Origin: an uncultured Flavobacteriaceae bacterium
GTDB lineage: Bacteria; Bacteroidota; Bacteroidia; Flavobacteriales; Flavobacteriaceae
Length of the DNA: 64,000 nucleotides
Direction of reading: 5' to 3'
NCBI GenBank assembly: GCA_937959395.1
Contig: CALGLR010000001.1
Coordinates: 25,141-89,140 of the forward strand
Below the pieces are notes generated by a model that saw only the letters and a program-made list of their open reading frames with translations, had not been told where the DNA came from and did no database searches. Of the stretch, positions 33,091-41,920 are shown one piece after another. The position numbers and the translations under genes are program-made. Every line of letters starts with the position of its first letter. Position 1 is the stretch's first letter.

Positions 33091-35826
33091 ATGATTATGA
33101 GTAATGAAAAAGAGAAAAATCATAATATAATAAAAGCCTCTACAGATAGGGGAGAGGTTGGAGTGGGGAAAAAGTATTTACACCTTTCAGGATTAGAGCC
33201 TTTAGTTTTAAATGCCGATAGTAATTTTATTAATGTAGGAGAGCGAACTAATGTTGCTGGATCCCGAAAATTTTTACGATTAATAAAAGAAAAAAAATTT
33301 GATGAAGCCTTGGATGTTGCAAGACACCAAGTAGATGGTGGTGCCCAGATTATAGATATTAATATGGACGATGGTCTTATTGATGGAAAAGAAGCGATGG
33401 TACGATTTCTAAATCTTATTGCTGCTGAACCTGATATTTGTCGCGTTCCTATAATGATCGATAGTTCTAAATGGGAAATTATAGAAGCTGGACTGCAAGT
33501 TGTTCAAGGGAAAAGTGTCGTTAACTCAATTTCCTTAAAAGAAGGCGAAGAAAAATTTATTTGGGAAGCGAAACAAATAAAACGTTATGGTGCTGCGGTA
33601 ATTATAATGGCTTTCGATGAGGTTGGTCAAGCCGATAATTATGAAAGACGAATAGAAATCGCAGAACGGTCTTATCGTGTTTTGGTTGATAAAGTAGGTT
33701 TTGCTTCAGAAGATATTATCTTCGATTTGAACATTTTTCCTGTAGCAACAGGAATGGAAGAACATAGAAGAAATGCTATCGATTTTATTGAAGCAACCAG
33801 ATGGGTAAGAGAGAATTTACCAAATGTGAGTGTAAGCGGTGGGGTAAGTAATGTGTCTTTTTCTTTTCGGGGAAACGATGGGGTTCGTGAGGCGATGCAT
33901 TCTGTGTTTTTATACCATGCGATCCAAGCGGGTATGAATATAGGAATTGTTAATCCCGCACTTTTAGAAGTGTATGATGATATTCCAAAAGATTTATTAG
34001 AGCATGTTGAAGATGTTATTTTAGACCGAAGAGAAGATGCTACCGAACGTTTATTAGATTTTGCTGAAACCGTAAAAGGATCGAAAGTTGAAAAAAAAGC
34101 CGATTTATCTTGGCGAGAAAAGGAGCTCCAAGGCCGTATTACTCATGGTTTAGTAAAGGGGATTGATGCGTTTATTGTTGAAGATGTAGAAGAAGCAAGA
34201 CAGCATGCCGAAAAACCTATAGAAGTTATAGAAGGCCATTTAATGATTGGGATGAATGTCGTTGGTGATTTATTTGGGGCTGGAAAAATGTTTTTACCCC
34301 AAGTGGTGAAATCGGCTAGAGTCATGAAAAAAGCCGTAGCGTATTTAAATCCTTTTATCGAAGCAGAAAAAGGTGAAAAACAAAAAGCTTTAGGTAAAAT
34401 ATTAATGGCCACGGTAAAAGGAGATGTTCATGATATTGGTAAGAATATAGTTAGTGTTGTTTTGGGGTGTAACAATTACGAGATTGTAGATTTAGGAGTT
34501 ATGGTGCCGCCAGAAAAAATTATAGCAGCGGCAAAGGAACAAAATGTAGATGTTATAGGTTTATCAGGATTGATTACGCCATCTTTAGATGAAATGGTGT
34601 ACCTGGCAAAAGAGATGGAACGCCAAAACTTCACGGTACCTTTATTAATTGGTGGCGCAACAACATCGAAAGCCCATACTGCCGTAAAAATAAATCCAGA
34701 ATATAAAAATGCAGTAGTTCATGTTAATGATGCCTCCAGAGCCGTTACCGTAGTTGGAGATTTATTAAACAAGAAAACGGCCCATGCTTATGTTGCAAAA
34801 TTGAAAAAAGATTACGATGAGTTTAAAGAGAAGTTTTTAAAACGAGGTAAAGAAAAATCATACATTTCTATAGCAGAAGCTAGACGCAAAAAGTATAAAA
34901 TCGATTGGAAAGAAACTAAAATAACAAAACCGAAATCTCTAGGAGTTCAAGTTTTAAAACAATTAAGTTTAAAAGATTTACTCCTTTTTATAGATTGGAG
35001 ACCTTTTTTTAGTTCTTGGGATTTACACGGTAAATATCCTGAAATTTTAACTGACGAAGTAGTCGGGGAACAAGCCCAACAATTATATGACGATGCGCAG
35101 GAGATGATTAAAATTATAATCGCAAAACAATTATTAAAACCCAAAGCAGTTTTTGGTTTATTTGAAGCCAATAGTAATAAAGATGACGACATTTCCATTC
35201 TAAAAAAAGGAGAAGAAATAGCCGTTTTTAGAACATTAAGACAGCAATTAAAGAAAAGAGAAGGTATTCCGAATATTGCGTTATCTGATTTTGTTGCGCC
35301 TAAAGAAACAGGAACTGAAGATTATATGGGGACGTTTTGTGTTTCTATTTTTGGAGCTCAGGAATTAGCAACCCATTATAAAAATAAAGAAGACGATTAC
35401 AACGCAATTATGGTACAAGCCATTGCCGATCGTTTCGCTGAAGCTTTTGCAGAATATTTACATAAAGAAGTAAGAACAAAACATTGGGGATACGATAGTA
35501 ATGAAACACTTTCTAATGAAGAATTAATAAAAGAAACTTACAGAGGTATTCGTCCAGCTCCAGGATACCCCGCTTGTCCAGATCATTTAGAAAAAGAAAC
35601 GATTTGGCAATTACTAAATGTTGAACAAGAAATAGGAGTGACCTTAACCGAAAGTTTAGCCATGTGGCCAGCAGCTTCTGTCTCTGGGTATTATTTCGGA
35701 AATCAAGAAGCAAAATATTTTGGCTTAGGAAAAATAACAGACGATCAAGTGCAAGATTATGCCAATCGAAAAAATATTTCAATTGAAAAAGCCAGAAAGT
35801 GGTTGCATCCTAATTTGGCTGTATAA
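33091..35826 (+). CDS. metH: methionine synthase, folate/cobalamin/activation modules
   Basis: Second half of split MetH (911 residues). In order: pterin-binding domain ([17 protein letters not shown] near residue 45 and [10 protein letters not shown]), helical cap (about 345-440), cobalamin domain with the lower-ligand motif [10 protein letters not shown] (near 450), and the SAM-dependent reactivation domain with [15 protein letters not shown] and [13 protein letters not shown]. Residues 13-28, including [14 protein letters not shown], are encoded by sequence resembling the G-rich palindromic repeats in other spacers, so the N-terminus may be repeat-derived. Works with MetF, encoded next. 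Confidence 0.95.
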   Translation: MIMSNEKEKNHNIIKASTDRGEVGVGKKYLHLSGLEPLVLNADSNFINVGERTNVAGSRKFLRLIKEKKFDEALDVARHQVDGGAQIIDINMDDGLIDGKEAMVRFLNLIAAEPDICRVPIMIDSSKWEIIEAGLQVVQGKSVVNSISLKEGEEKFIWEAKQIKRYGAAVIIMAFDEVGQADNYERRIEIAERSYRVLVDKVGFASEDIIFDLNIFPVATGMEEHRRNAIDFIEATRWVRENLPNVSVSGGVSNVSFSFRGNDGVREAMHSVFLYHAIQAGMNIGIVNPALLEVYDDIPKDLLEHVEDVILDRREDATERLLDFAETVKGSKVEKKADLSWREKELQGRITHGLVKGIDAFIVEDVEEARQHAEKPIEVIEGHLMIGMNVVGDLFGAGKMFLPQVVKSARVMKKAVAYLNPFIEAEKGEKQKALGKILMATVKGDVHDIGKNIVSVVLGCNNYEIVDLGVMVPPEKIIAAAKEQNVDVIGLSGLITPSLDEMVYLAKEMERQNFTVPLLIGGATTSKAHTAVKINPEYKNAVVHVNDASRAVTVVGDLLNKKTAHAYVAKLKKDYDEFKEKFLKRGKEKSYISIAEARRKKYKIDWKETKITKPKSLGVQVLKQLSLKDLLLFIDWRPFFSSWDLHGKYPEILTDEVVGEQAQQLYDDAQEMIKIIIAKQLLKPKAVFGLFEANSNKDDDISILKKGEEIAVFRTLRQQLKKREGIPNIALSDFVAPKETGTEDYMGTFCVSIFGAQELATHYKNKEDDYNAIMVQAIADRFAEAFAEYLHKEVRTKHWGYDSNETLSNEELIKETYRGIRPAPGYPACPDHLEKETIWQLLNVEQEIGVTLTESLAMWPAASVSGYYFGNQEAKYFGLGKITDDQVQDYANRKNISIEKARKWLHPNLAV

Positions 35827-35836
35827 TAAATGGTAT

Positions 35837-35924
35837 TGCGTTAGCGATAGAAACGGCATCCTTTTGTTTTTTAATACTATAAAAACAAAAGATATAGTGG
35901 ATAGCGCGACCCTTGGGTAACGCA
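35837..35924 (+). ncRNA. structured element downstream of metH (three-stem RNA-like repeat)
   Basis: Outer arms TGCGTTA (35837) and TAACGCA (to 35924) enclose a perfect 11-bp hairpin, CTTTTGTTTTT / AAAAACAAAAG, and a small ACCC-TT-GGGT hairpin after GTGGATAGCGCG. From memory, similar 'GTGGATAGC-CGACCC' sequences recur in flavobacterial intergenic regions; I could not check this. It may act as a terminator, a small RNA or a mobile palindrome. No coding capacity. Confidence 0.55.
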
Positions 35925-35962
35925 CAAAAAAAAGTATAAAAAAAACAGTAATTTAAAAGATA

Positions 35963-35976
35963 CCTGCTTTCGCAGG
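35963..35976 (+). repeat. palindromic repeat just upstream of metF
   Basis: CCTGC-TTTC-GCAGG preceded by AATTTAAAAGATA, ending 6 bases before the metF ATG. Same design as the copies before argG and tyrA. Confidence 0.8.
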
Positions 35977-35982
35977 CACAAG

Positions 35983-36939
35983 ATGAAAGTAATAGATCAT
36001 ATAAAAAACGCAAACGGAAAGACACAGTTCTCATTCGAGATTTTGCCGCCTTTAAAAGGACAACATATCACTTCTATTTTTAATAATATAGATCCCTTAA
36101 TGGAGTTTAAACCTCCTTTTATTGATGTTACGTATCATAGAGAAGAATATGTTTATAAAGACTTAGGAGATGGTTTGTTAAAAAAACAAGTGGTTAAAAA
36201 AAGACCAGGAACCGTTGGGATTTGTGCAGCAATTCAAAATAAATACCAAGTTGATGCGATACCTCATATTTTATGTGGCGGATTTACAAAAGAAGATACC
36301 GAGAATTTTTTAATCGATCTCGATTTTTTAGGTATTGATAATGTGATGGCACTTAGAGGGGATGCAGTAAAAACAGAAACCTATTTTAAACCAGAAAAAG
36401 AAGGACATCACTACGCTAATGATTTAGTTGCTCAAATCGAAGATTTAAATAATGGAATTTATCTTGATGATGAATTAAAAAATACGTCTGCTACTAATTT
36501 TTGTACAGGAGTTGCTGGTTATCCTGAAAAACATATGGAAGCGCCAAGTATTGATAGCGACATCCATTTCTTGAAAAAGAAAATAAAAAATGGAGCAGAA
36601 TACATCGTCACGCAAATGTTTTTTGATAATAAAAAGTATTTCGACTTTGTAAAAAAATGTAGAGCCGAAGGGATTACTGTTCCTATAATACCTGGATTAA
36701 AACCTATAGCTACTAAAAAACAATTAAATATTATTCCACATCGGTTTCATGTAGATCTTCCTGAAGCATTAATCAAGGAAATCGTAAAATGTAAAAATAA
36801 TGAGCAAATAAGAACGGTAGGTGTAGAATGGTGTATCACGCAATCTAAAGAACTTCAAAAATCAGGCATTCCCATGCTTCATTACTACTCAATGGGTAAG
36901 AGTGACAATATAAAAGCAATTGCATCTCAAATTTTTTAA
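35983..36939 (+). CDS. metF: 5,10-methylenetetrahydrofolate reductase
   Basis: FAD-dependent enzyme that makes the methyl-tetrahydrofolate used by MetH. FSFEILPPLKG at the N-terminus carries the catalytic glutamate, and ALRGDAV, the CTGVAGYPEKHMEAPS block and the EYIVTQMFFDN strand are family hallmarks. It has 318 residues. It is placed downstream of metH after repeat-rich spacer sequence and probably shares its transcript unless the structured element terminates it. Confidence 0.95.
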   Translation: MKVIDHIKNANGKTQFSFEILPPLKGQHITSIFNNIDPLMEFKPPFIDVTYHREEYVYKDLGDGLLKKQVVKKRPGTVGICAAIQNKYQVDAIPHILCGGFTKEDTENFLIDLDFLGIDNVMALRGDAVKTETYFKPEKEGHHYANDLVAQIEDLNNGIYLDDELKNTSATNFCTGVAGYPEKHMEAPSIDSDIHFLKKKIKNGAEYIVTQMFFDNKKYFDFVKKCRAEGITVPIIPGLKPIATKKQLNIIPHRFHVDLPEALIKEIVKCKNNEQIRTVGVEWCITQSKELQKSGIPMLHYYSMGKSDNIKAIASQIF

Positions 36940-36948
36940 TTAATTACA

Positions 36949-36956
36949 TACATTTG
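36949..36956 (+). promoter_or_regulatory. -7 promoter element before the PagL-like gene
   Basis: TACATTTG matches TAnnTTTG exactly, 23 bases upstream of the start codon. The -33 box is weak (TTG at 36920). Confidence 0.45.
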
Positions 36957-36979
36957 TTTCCGAATTCGTTTAAATAGTA

Positions 36980-38068
36980 ATGAAGCAAAGTTTAGTATTT
37001 TTTTTTATTGTATTTAGTTGGTCTGTTATTGCTCAAGACCGTTTAGCATCCTATATTGATGTTAATAATTTTAAAGGAAATATCGCGCTTCATAATCCAA
37101 GTATACTCCATTTAATACAAGGACACCCAAGTGGTGTTATTATTAGTTGGAATCAAAAAACATTTGGAGAAAAAGATTGGCAACAATACTATAATTATCC
37201 AGATTATGGTGTGTCTTTTCTTTACCAAGACATGAAAAATGAAGTATTAGGAGATAATTACAGTCTATTAGGTCATTATAATTTTTATTTATTAAACCGG
37301 AAATTAATATTTAGAGTAGGAACTGGAGTCACTTATAACACAAATCCTTATGATCGTGTAAAAAACCCTAGAAACATTGCTTATGGTTCACGTTTTTTAA
37401 GTAATACCTATGCCATGCTTAATTATAAAAAAGAACGTCTTTTCGATAGATTAGGATTTCAAGCAGGTGTATCACTAATACACTATTCTAACGCGAATGC
37501 AAAAGCCCCAAATACGAGTACGAATACAATAGCTCTTAATTTTGGTTTTACATATAATTTACAGAAAGAAAATCCAGAATATATTAATACAGTTACAAGA
37601 GGAAAGTTTACAGAACCTATTAAGTTTAATTTTGCATTAAGATGGGGTTTAAACCAGAGTGATTTGGTAGGAAGTAAACAATTTTCACACTATATTTTAT
37701 CTGCATATGCAGATAAACGCTTAAACCGTAAAAGTGCGATACAATTTGGAACCGATGTGTTTTTCTCAATGTTTTTGAAAGAATATATCAAATGGAGATC
37801 TATTGCTTTTGATGCTGAAGCGGATTTGGTAGATTCAGATTATAAACGAGTAGGGGTTTTTGTAGGTCATGAATTATTTATAAGTAAGCTATCTATAGTT
37901 ACTCAAGCAGGTTATTACGCCTATTATCCTTATGATTTTGAAGGGAGAACCTATTTTAGACTTGGGATGAAACGGTATTTTGCTAAAAAATGGTTTGCTA
38001 CATTAACCTTAAAATCGCATGCTGCTAAAGCAGAATCGGGGGCATTAGGAATTGGAATACGATTATAA
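36980..38068 (+). CDS. acyloxyacyl hydrolase (PagL-like) outer membrane protein
   Basis: A 362-residue exported protein: signal peptide to about residue 19 (FFFIVFSWSVIAQ), then alternating beta-barrel sequence. SLIHYSNANAKAP matches the catalytic His-x-Ser-Asn region of lipid A 3-O-deacylases (PagL), and the C-terminus ends in an amphipathic strand. It is larger than enteric PagL, with an N-terminal extension. A role in lipid A trimming is suggested by family; the neighbouring GIN lipoprotein starts 11 bases later. Confidence 0.72.
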   Translation: MKQSLVFFFIVFSWSVIAQDRLASYIDVNNFKGNIALHNPSILHLIQGHPSGVIISWNQKTFGEKDWQQYYNYPDYGVSFLYQDMKNEVLGDNYSLLGHYNFYLLNRKLIFRVGTGVTYNTNPYDRVKNPRNIAYGSRFLSNTYAMLNYKKERLFDRLGFQAGVSLIHYSNANAKAPNTSTNTIALNFGFTYNLQKENPEYINTVTRGKFTEPIKFNFALRWGLNQSDLVGSKQFSHYILSAYADKRLNRKSAIQFGTDVFFSMFLKEYIKWRSIAFDAEADLVDSDYKRVGVFVGHELFISKLSIVTQAGYYAYYPYDFEGRTYFRLGMKRYFAKKWFATLTLKSHAAKAESGALGIGIRL

Positions 38069-38078
38069 TTGATATAAA

Positions 38079-38822
38079 ATGAAAAAAATAATATACCTAT
38101 TAATAATCTTTAGTTTCTCATGTAGTAGTGAGAAAGCAAACGATTGTTTTCAAAACTCGGGAAAAATTATTCAGCAAGAAATAGCAGTTAGTTCCTTTAA
38201 TGAGATTTTAGTAAATAGAGATGTTGAACTCATTTTAAAGGAAGGTTTAGAACATAAAGTTGTTGTTGAAACAGGAGAATACCTTTTAAATGATGTTGAA
38301 GCTAAGGTTGTATCAAATCGATTAGAGCTTACAGATAAAAATAACTGTAATTTTGTTAGAGATTATGGTTTAACGAAAGTTTATGTAACAGCTCCAGATA
38401 TAAAAATAATAAGATGTTCTACACAATACCCAATTCGTTCACAAGGTGTTTTAAGTTATGAGAATTTAGATTTAATTTCGGAAGATTTTAATGAACCTGA
38501 AAGTCTTCCTTTAGGTGATTTTATCTTGCAGTTAAATACAACTAGCTTAAGAGTGGTTTCTAATAATTTATCTTCTTTTTTTATTTCAGGAAATGTTGAT
38601 AATTTGGATGTCTTTTTTGCAGCGGGAAATGGTCGTTTTGAAGGGGGAGATTTGATTTCTGAAAAAGTAAGATTAAGGCATCGAGGAAGTAATGATATTA
38701 TTGTAAACCCACAACAAGAATTAAAAGGTCGATTAGTAAGTACAGGTAATGTGGTTTCAAAAAATAGACCTTCTATAGTTGATGTGGAAGTTGCTTATAC
38801 AGGAGAACTTATTTTTGAGTGA
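38079..38822 (+). CDS. head GIN (DUF2807) domain lipoprotein
   Basis: A 247-residue lipoprotein with lipobox FSFSCSS (Cys at about residue 15). After it comes the pattern of a DUF2807 'head GIN' beta-solenoid: VSSFNEILVNRDVELILKEG, then repeated short strands ending in D/N-rich turns. It is likely anchored in the periplasm or outer membrane. Function unknown; in family terms it is an auto-transporter adhesin-like head domain. Confidence 0.8.
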   Translation: MKKIIYLLIIFSFSCSSEKANDCFQNSGKIIQQEIAVSSFNEILVNRDVELILKEGLEHKVVVETGEYLLNDVEAKVVSNRLELTDKNNCNFVRDYGLTKVYVTAPDIKIIRCSTQYPIRSQGVLSYENLDLISEDFNEPESLPLGDFILQLNTTSLRVVSNNLSSFFISGNVDNLDVFFAAGNGRFEGGDLISEKVRLRHRGSNDIIVNPQQELKGRLVSTGNVVSKNRPSIVDVEVAYTGELIFE

Positions 38823-38905
38823 AAATTAATTCCTTTGAAAAAAGGAATCTTATGGGCTTCTATAGTTTTGTATAAATTATTAATTGTTAGCCAATCTCAT
38901 TTAGC

Positions 38906-39007
38906 CTTTGTTGGTGTTTTTCACCAACAAAGTATTTGTTCTGAGTATTTGTTCTGAGTATTTGTACTGTTTTGATTTGTAAAATGTTGGTAAAAAATAC
39001 CAACATT
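38906..39007. repeat. two hairpins flanking a 13-base tandem repeat
   Basis: Hairpin 1 (38906-38932): perfect 11-bp arms CTTTGTTGGTG / CACCAACAAAG with loop TTTTT. Then AGTATTTGTTCTG is repeated three times (38931-38969, the last copy with one change). Hairpin 2 (38983-39007): perfect 10-bp arms AATGTTGGTA / TACCAACATT with loop AAAAA. Both stems share the core TGTTGGT. They lie between convergent genes, so hairpin 1 may terminate the lipoprotein gene. Confidence 0.75.
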
Positions 39008-39023
39008 AGCGATCAAGCTTTTA

Positions 39024-39218
39024 TTATTTCAGATTTTGTATGGTTTTAAATAATCTTGTTTTAAAGACATTCAAGAGAATTAAACTTATTAAAACAAAAG
39101 GAAAAATAACCATAAACAACCAAAAATTAAATTCTATGTACGTTATATCAAGGAGGTTTGCTGCATTTATGCAAAAATCTGTGCAGTACCAATACAATTT
39201 AATAATTAAATCTTTCAT
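39024..39218 (-). CDS. small membrane protein of unknown function (third of the gldA-linked trio)
   Basis: A 64-residue protein with one long hydrophobic segment (FNFWLFMVIFPFVLISLILLN) and a basic C-terminus. Its start overlaps the stop of the upstream gene by 4 bases, the usual sign of translational coupling. An opposing plus-strand ORF of equal size covers the same bases but has no upstream context. I recognise no family. Confidence 0.6.
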   Translation of the reverse strand: MKDLIIKLYWYCTDFCINAANLLDITYIEFNFWLFMVIFPFVLISLILLNVFKTRLFKTIQNLK

Positions 39219-39550
39219 TTTTTTAATAGTCTAATTAATAACAAAATGGAGATTAATGGAAAAAGAATAACATAAACTAATAAATTCATTTCAGCATATG
39301 ATAATCCAAAGGGGTTATTTTTAAGCCATTTAATGTTTTTTTTATAAAGGCTAAAATTTGTAATTGCTAAAGAAGTTTCATCAACATTTTTTAGTTTTTC
39401 ATAAAAATGTTTGCATCCACTATTATGACAAATTCGAGTACATTCTTTTGATGAGTAAGTTGAACTTGGAGAGCTGCTTATTTCATTTATAATAATCATT
39501 ATAATAAAAGGGATGCATACAATGCTTATGATTTTAAGGTAACGCTTCAT
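39215..39550 (-). CDS. membrane protein with Cys/His cluster, unknown function
   Basis: 111 residues with hydrophobic segments at both ends (about residues 4-22 and 88-108) and a soluble centre holding KECTRICHNSGCKHF: C37, C41, H42, C46 and H48, a possible metal or redox site. Its ATG overlaps the stop of the (frameshifted) upstream gene as TAATG and its end overlaps the next gene by 4 bases. No family recognised. Confidence 0.65.
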   Translation of the reverse strand: MKRYLKIISIVCIPFIIMIIINEISSSPSSTYSSKECTRICHNSGCKHFYEKLKNVDETSLAITNFSLYKKNIKWLKNNPFGLSYAEMNLLVYVILFPLISILLLIRLLKK

Positions 39551-39874
39551 TATTTGTAAGGCGTATAAGCATTACCAAAAAGATTCCAGTATAAAGCTTC
39601 TCTTTGTCTTAGTGGGAAATAGATTATACTTAGTCTCTTTTTTTTGTTTTCGATAGAAGAGTTAATTTTATCCATACGTGTATTGAAATCTTCTTTTTTT
39701 TGTAGAATCTAAGATTGTATTAAGAAAAGTCAACTGGCTATCTGGTAGAACAGCTTCAACTTTATGTTCAGATGTATTTGAGAAATGAATTATGTCCTTT
39801 GATTTTCTATACTTTACGTAAGTAAAACAATAAATAGAAAGAATTAAAATGAATATGGAATATTTAGCCTTCAT
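39550..39874 (-). pseudogene. small exported/membrane protein gene with an A8 frameshift
   Basis: The frame from the ATG at 39874 opens with a hydrophobic N-terminus (YSIFILILSIYCFTYV) and stops at 68 residues (39668). An A8 run (T8 at 39694-39701 on the plus strand) lies just before the stop. Removing one A restores a frame of 107 residues that continues KKEDFNTRMDKINSS and ends TYTPYK-like (NAYTPYK) at a TAA overlapping the next ATG (TAATG). The restored junction matches the operon pattern, so the frameshift is recent, a sequencing error, or a slippage site. It starts 10 bases after gldA. Confidence 0.65.
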
Positions 39875-39884
39875 TTAGTTTAAA

Positions 39885-40778
39885 CTAACTAGTCAATTCT
39901 CTGAACAAGCTTTCTAAACTTGCATTTTTTTGATTAAGCTGAAGTATTTTTAACTCATTATCATGTGCAAAGTCAAAAACATGAGAACGCATATCTTCAG
40001 TCGTAGAAAATGTGATTTCATAAATAAAGCCATGAGTATTCTTCACGTGGCTAACGTGAGATAATTTATTTAAAAATGCTTCTTCAACACGATAATCAAA
40101 TTCTACAATGACTATTTGAGATTGTCCTTCACGCAATTCGGTTAATTTTTTATTAGCAACAATTTCACCTTTATTAATAATAATAACACGATCACACATG
40201 GCTTCAACTTCTTGCATGATGTGTGTGGAAAGAAATACCGTTTTTTCTTTACCTATAGTTTTAATAAGGTTACGAATGTCTACTAATTGGTTAGGGTCTA
40301 AACCTGTAGTAGGTTCATCTAGAATAAGAACATCAGGATTATGAAGTAATGCATTAGCTAATCCCACACGCTGTCTATAACCTTTAGAAAGCTGTCCTAT
40401 CGTTTTATGAGCCTCTGGTGCTAATCCAGTTAATTCAATAACGTCTTCAACTCTAGTTTTGCTAACTTTATAAACGTTTGCATTAAAGTTAAGATATTCT
40501 CTAACGTAAAGTTCTAAATATAAAGGATTATGCTCTGGTAAATAACCAACACTTTGTTGTGCATTTTTGGTTTGTGTATTAACATTATAGCCATTTACAC
40601 TAGCTTCTCCTTCTGATGCATTAATGAATGTTGTTAATATTTTCATCATTGTAGATTTTCCAGCACCATTTGGGCCTAAAAAACCTACGATTTCAGGTTT
40701 TTTAACTTCAAAAGAAATATTATTTAAAGCTTTTTGAGAACCGTAAATCTTCGTTATGTTTTCAACTTTTATCGACAT
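39885..40778 (-). CDS. gldA: gliding-motility ABC transporter ATP-binding subunit GldA
   Basis: A 297-residue ABC ATPase: Walker A GFLGPNGAGKSTMMK (near residue 34), Q-loop VGYLPEHNPLY, signature LSKGYRQRVGLA, Walker B DVLILDEPTTGLDP and the H-loop STHIMQE. Length and sequence style match GldA, which works with the membrane proteins GldF and GldG (not in this window) in Bacteroidota gliding. A generic Nos/ABC-2 ATPase is the alternative. Three small membrane-protein genes follow in the same operon. Confidence 0.85.
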   Translation of the reverse strand: MSIKVENITKIYGSQKALNNISFEVKKPEIVGFLGPNGAGKSTMMKILTTFINASEGEASVNGYNVNTQTKNAQQSVGYLPEHNPLYLELYVREYLNFNANVYKVSKTRVEDVIELTGLAPEAHKTIGQLSKGYRQRVGLANALLHNPDVLILDEPTTGLDPNQLVDIRNLIKTIGKEKTVFLSTHIMQEVEAMCDRVIIINKGEIVANKKLTELREGQSQIVIVEFDYRVEEAFLNKLSHVSHVKNTHGFIYEITFSTTEDMRSHVFDFAHDNELKILQLNQKNASLESLFRELTS

Positions 40779-40920
40779 CGTAATAAAATGTATTTTAAAT
40801 ATATAATCCTTAATTTAAAGATTGGTTTTTACTAAATCTATAAATCTTCAGTTAAAAACATTAAAAATAAGGCTTTAGTATTTCATATATGGATTTATTT
40901 TCTACTTTAGCGGTAACATT

Positions 40921-40986
40921 ATGAAAACAACATACAACACATATTTTAGCTGGTATTTCTTCTTTAGCAAAAGAAGCGAGACCTAG
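40921..40986 (+). CDS. aromatic amino-acid leader peptide
   Basis: A 21-codon ORF from the ATG at 40921 to the TAG at 40984-40986. Residues 5-15 read YNTYFSWYFFF: three Tyr, four Phe and one Trp among eleven. It precedes pheA-aminotransferase-tyrA-aroF by 110 bases and is followed by a strong terminator. Its last codons (AGC GAG ACC) hold CGAGAC, able to pair with GTCTCG of the terminator. This is the classic layout of ribosome-mediated attenuation responding to charged aromatic tRNAs. Confidence 0.85.
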   Translation: MKTTYNTYFSWYFFFSKRSET

Positions 40987-41017
40987 TATATGTAATTTAA
41001 TATAAAATACAAAACAG

Positions 41018-41047
41018 AAAGTCTCGATATAAATCGAGACTTTTTTT
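41018..41047 (+). terminator. attenuator terminator of the aromatic operon
   Basis: Perfect 11-bp stem AAAGTCTCGAT / ATCGAGACTTT, loop ATAA, then a T run. The arm GTCTCG (41021-41026) can alternatively pair with CGAGAC (40977-40982) in the end of the leader peptide. Within the leader, CTTCTTT and AAAGAAG form an earlier hairpin (40958-40975). Confidence 0.9.
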
Positions 41048-41095
41048 GTTTATCGTTATTAAGAATTTCCTTTTTTAGGATTAAAAATAAACAGT

Positions 41096-41920
41096 ATGAA
41101 TTCAGTATCAATACAAGGTGTAAAAGGATCATTCCATCATATCGTATCACAACATTATTTTGGAGATAATGTATTGGTAAGTGAATGCTTGTCTTTCGAT
41201 AGTACAGTAGAAGAACTGTTGAATAAGAAAACAGATGTAGCCATTATGGCTATAGAGAACTCTATTGCAGGATCGATACTTCCTAATTATGCCTTAATAG
41301 ACAATCATGATTTGCACATTGTTGGTGAGCACTATTTAGATATTCAGCATCATTTAATGGTGTTGCCTAATCAAAATATTGAGGACATTAAAGAAGTGTA
41401 TTCACACCCTATGGCTTTATTGCAATGTAAAAAATTCTTTAAAAATTATCCTCATATTAAATTAATAGAAGATAAGGATACAGCTGAAGTAGCGCAACGT
41501 ATTAGCCGAAACAGATTAAAAAATGTAGGTGCTATTGCAAGTAGTTTGGCAGCCAAAATTTTTGAATTAAAAATAGTGGCACACAGTATACAGACTATTA
41601 AGCATAACGAAACGCGTTTTGTTATTGTTAAACGGTCAAATTCAAAATTGAACGATTCTGAAATCAACAAAGCCTCAATAAAATTTGAGCTAGATCATAA
41701 ACAAGGCAGTTTAGCAGCGATATTAAACGTACTGAGTGATTGTAAGCTAAACTTAACGAAAATACAGTCGCTTCCAAAAATAGAAATACCTTGGAAATAT
41801 TCCTTTTTTGTAGATGTGACTTTTTATACGTATCAAGATTTTGAAAAGGCAAAATCAATTATAAAAATAATGGCAAACGAGTTTAAAATACTTGGAGAAT
41901 ATAAAAACGCAAAGTTATGA
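41096..41920 (+). CDS. pheA: prephenate dehydratase
   Basis: Converts prephenate to phenylpyruvate. SIQGVKGSFHHIVSQHYF opens the periplasmic-binding-like catalytic fold; MAIENSIAGSILPNYALI and NETRFVIVKR (the TRF motif) are diagnostic. The C-terminal part, from about residue 195 (KFELDHKQGSLAAILNVLSDCKLNLTKIQSLP), is an ACT domain likely to bind phenylalanine for feedback. It has 274 residues and no fused chorismate mutase; that activity is carried by aroF/aroQ downstream. It overlaps the next gene by 4 bases. Confidence 0.95.
   Translation: MNSVSIQGVKGSFHHIVSQHYFGDNVLVSECLSFDSTVEELLNKKTDVAIMAIENSIAGSILPNYALIDNHDLHIVGEHYLDIQHHLMVLPNQNIEDIKEVYSHPMALLQCKKFFKNYPHIKLIEDKDTAEVAQRISRNRLKNVGAIASSLAAKIFELKIVAHSIQTIKHNETRFVIVKRSNSKLNDSEINKASIKFELDHKQGSLAAILNVLSDCKLNLTKIQSLPKIEIPWKYSFFVDVTFYTYQDFEKAKSIIKIMANEFKILGEYKNAKL

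Noticed and set aside
39040..39234. Plus-strand 64-residue ORF opposite the small membrane protein gene
   Set aside because: The minus-strand reading has a membrane segment and a 4-base overlap with its neighbour; the plus-strand one has neither context nor features.
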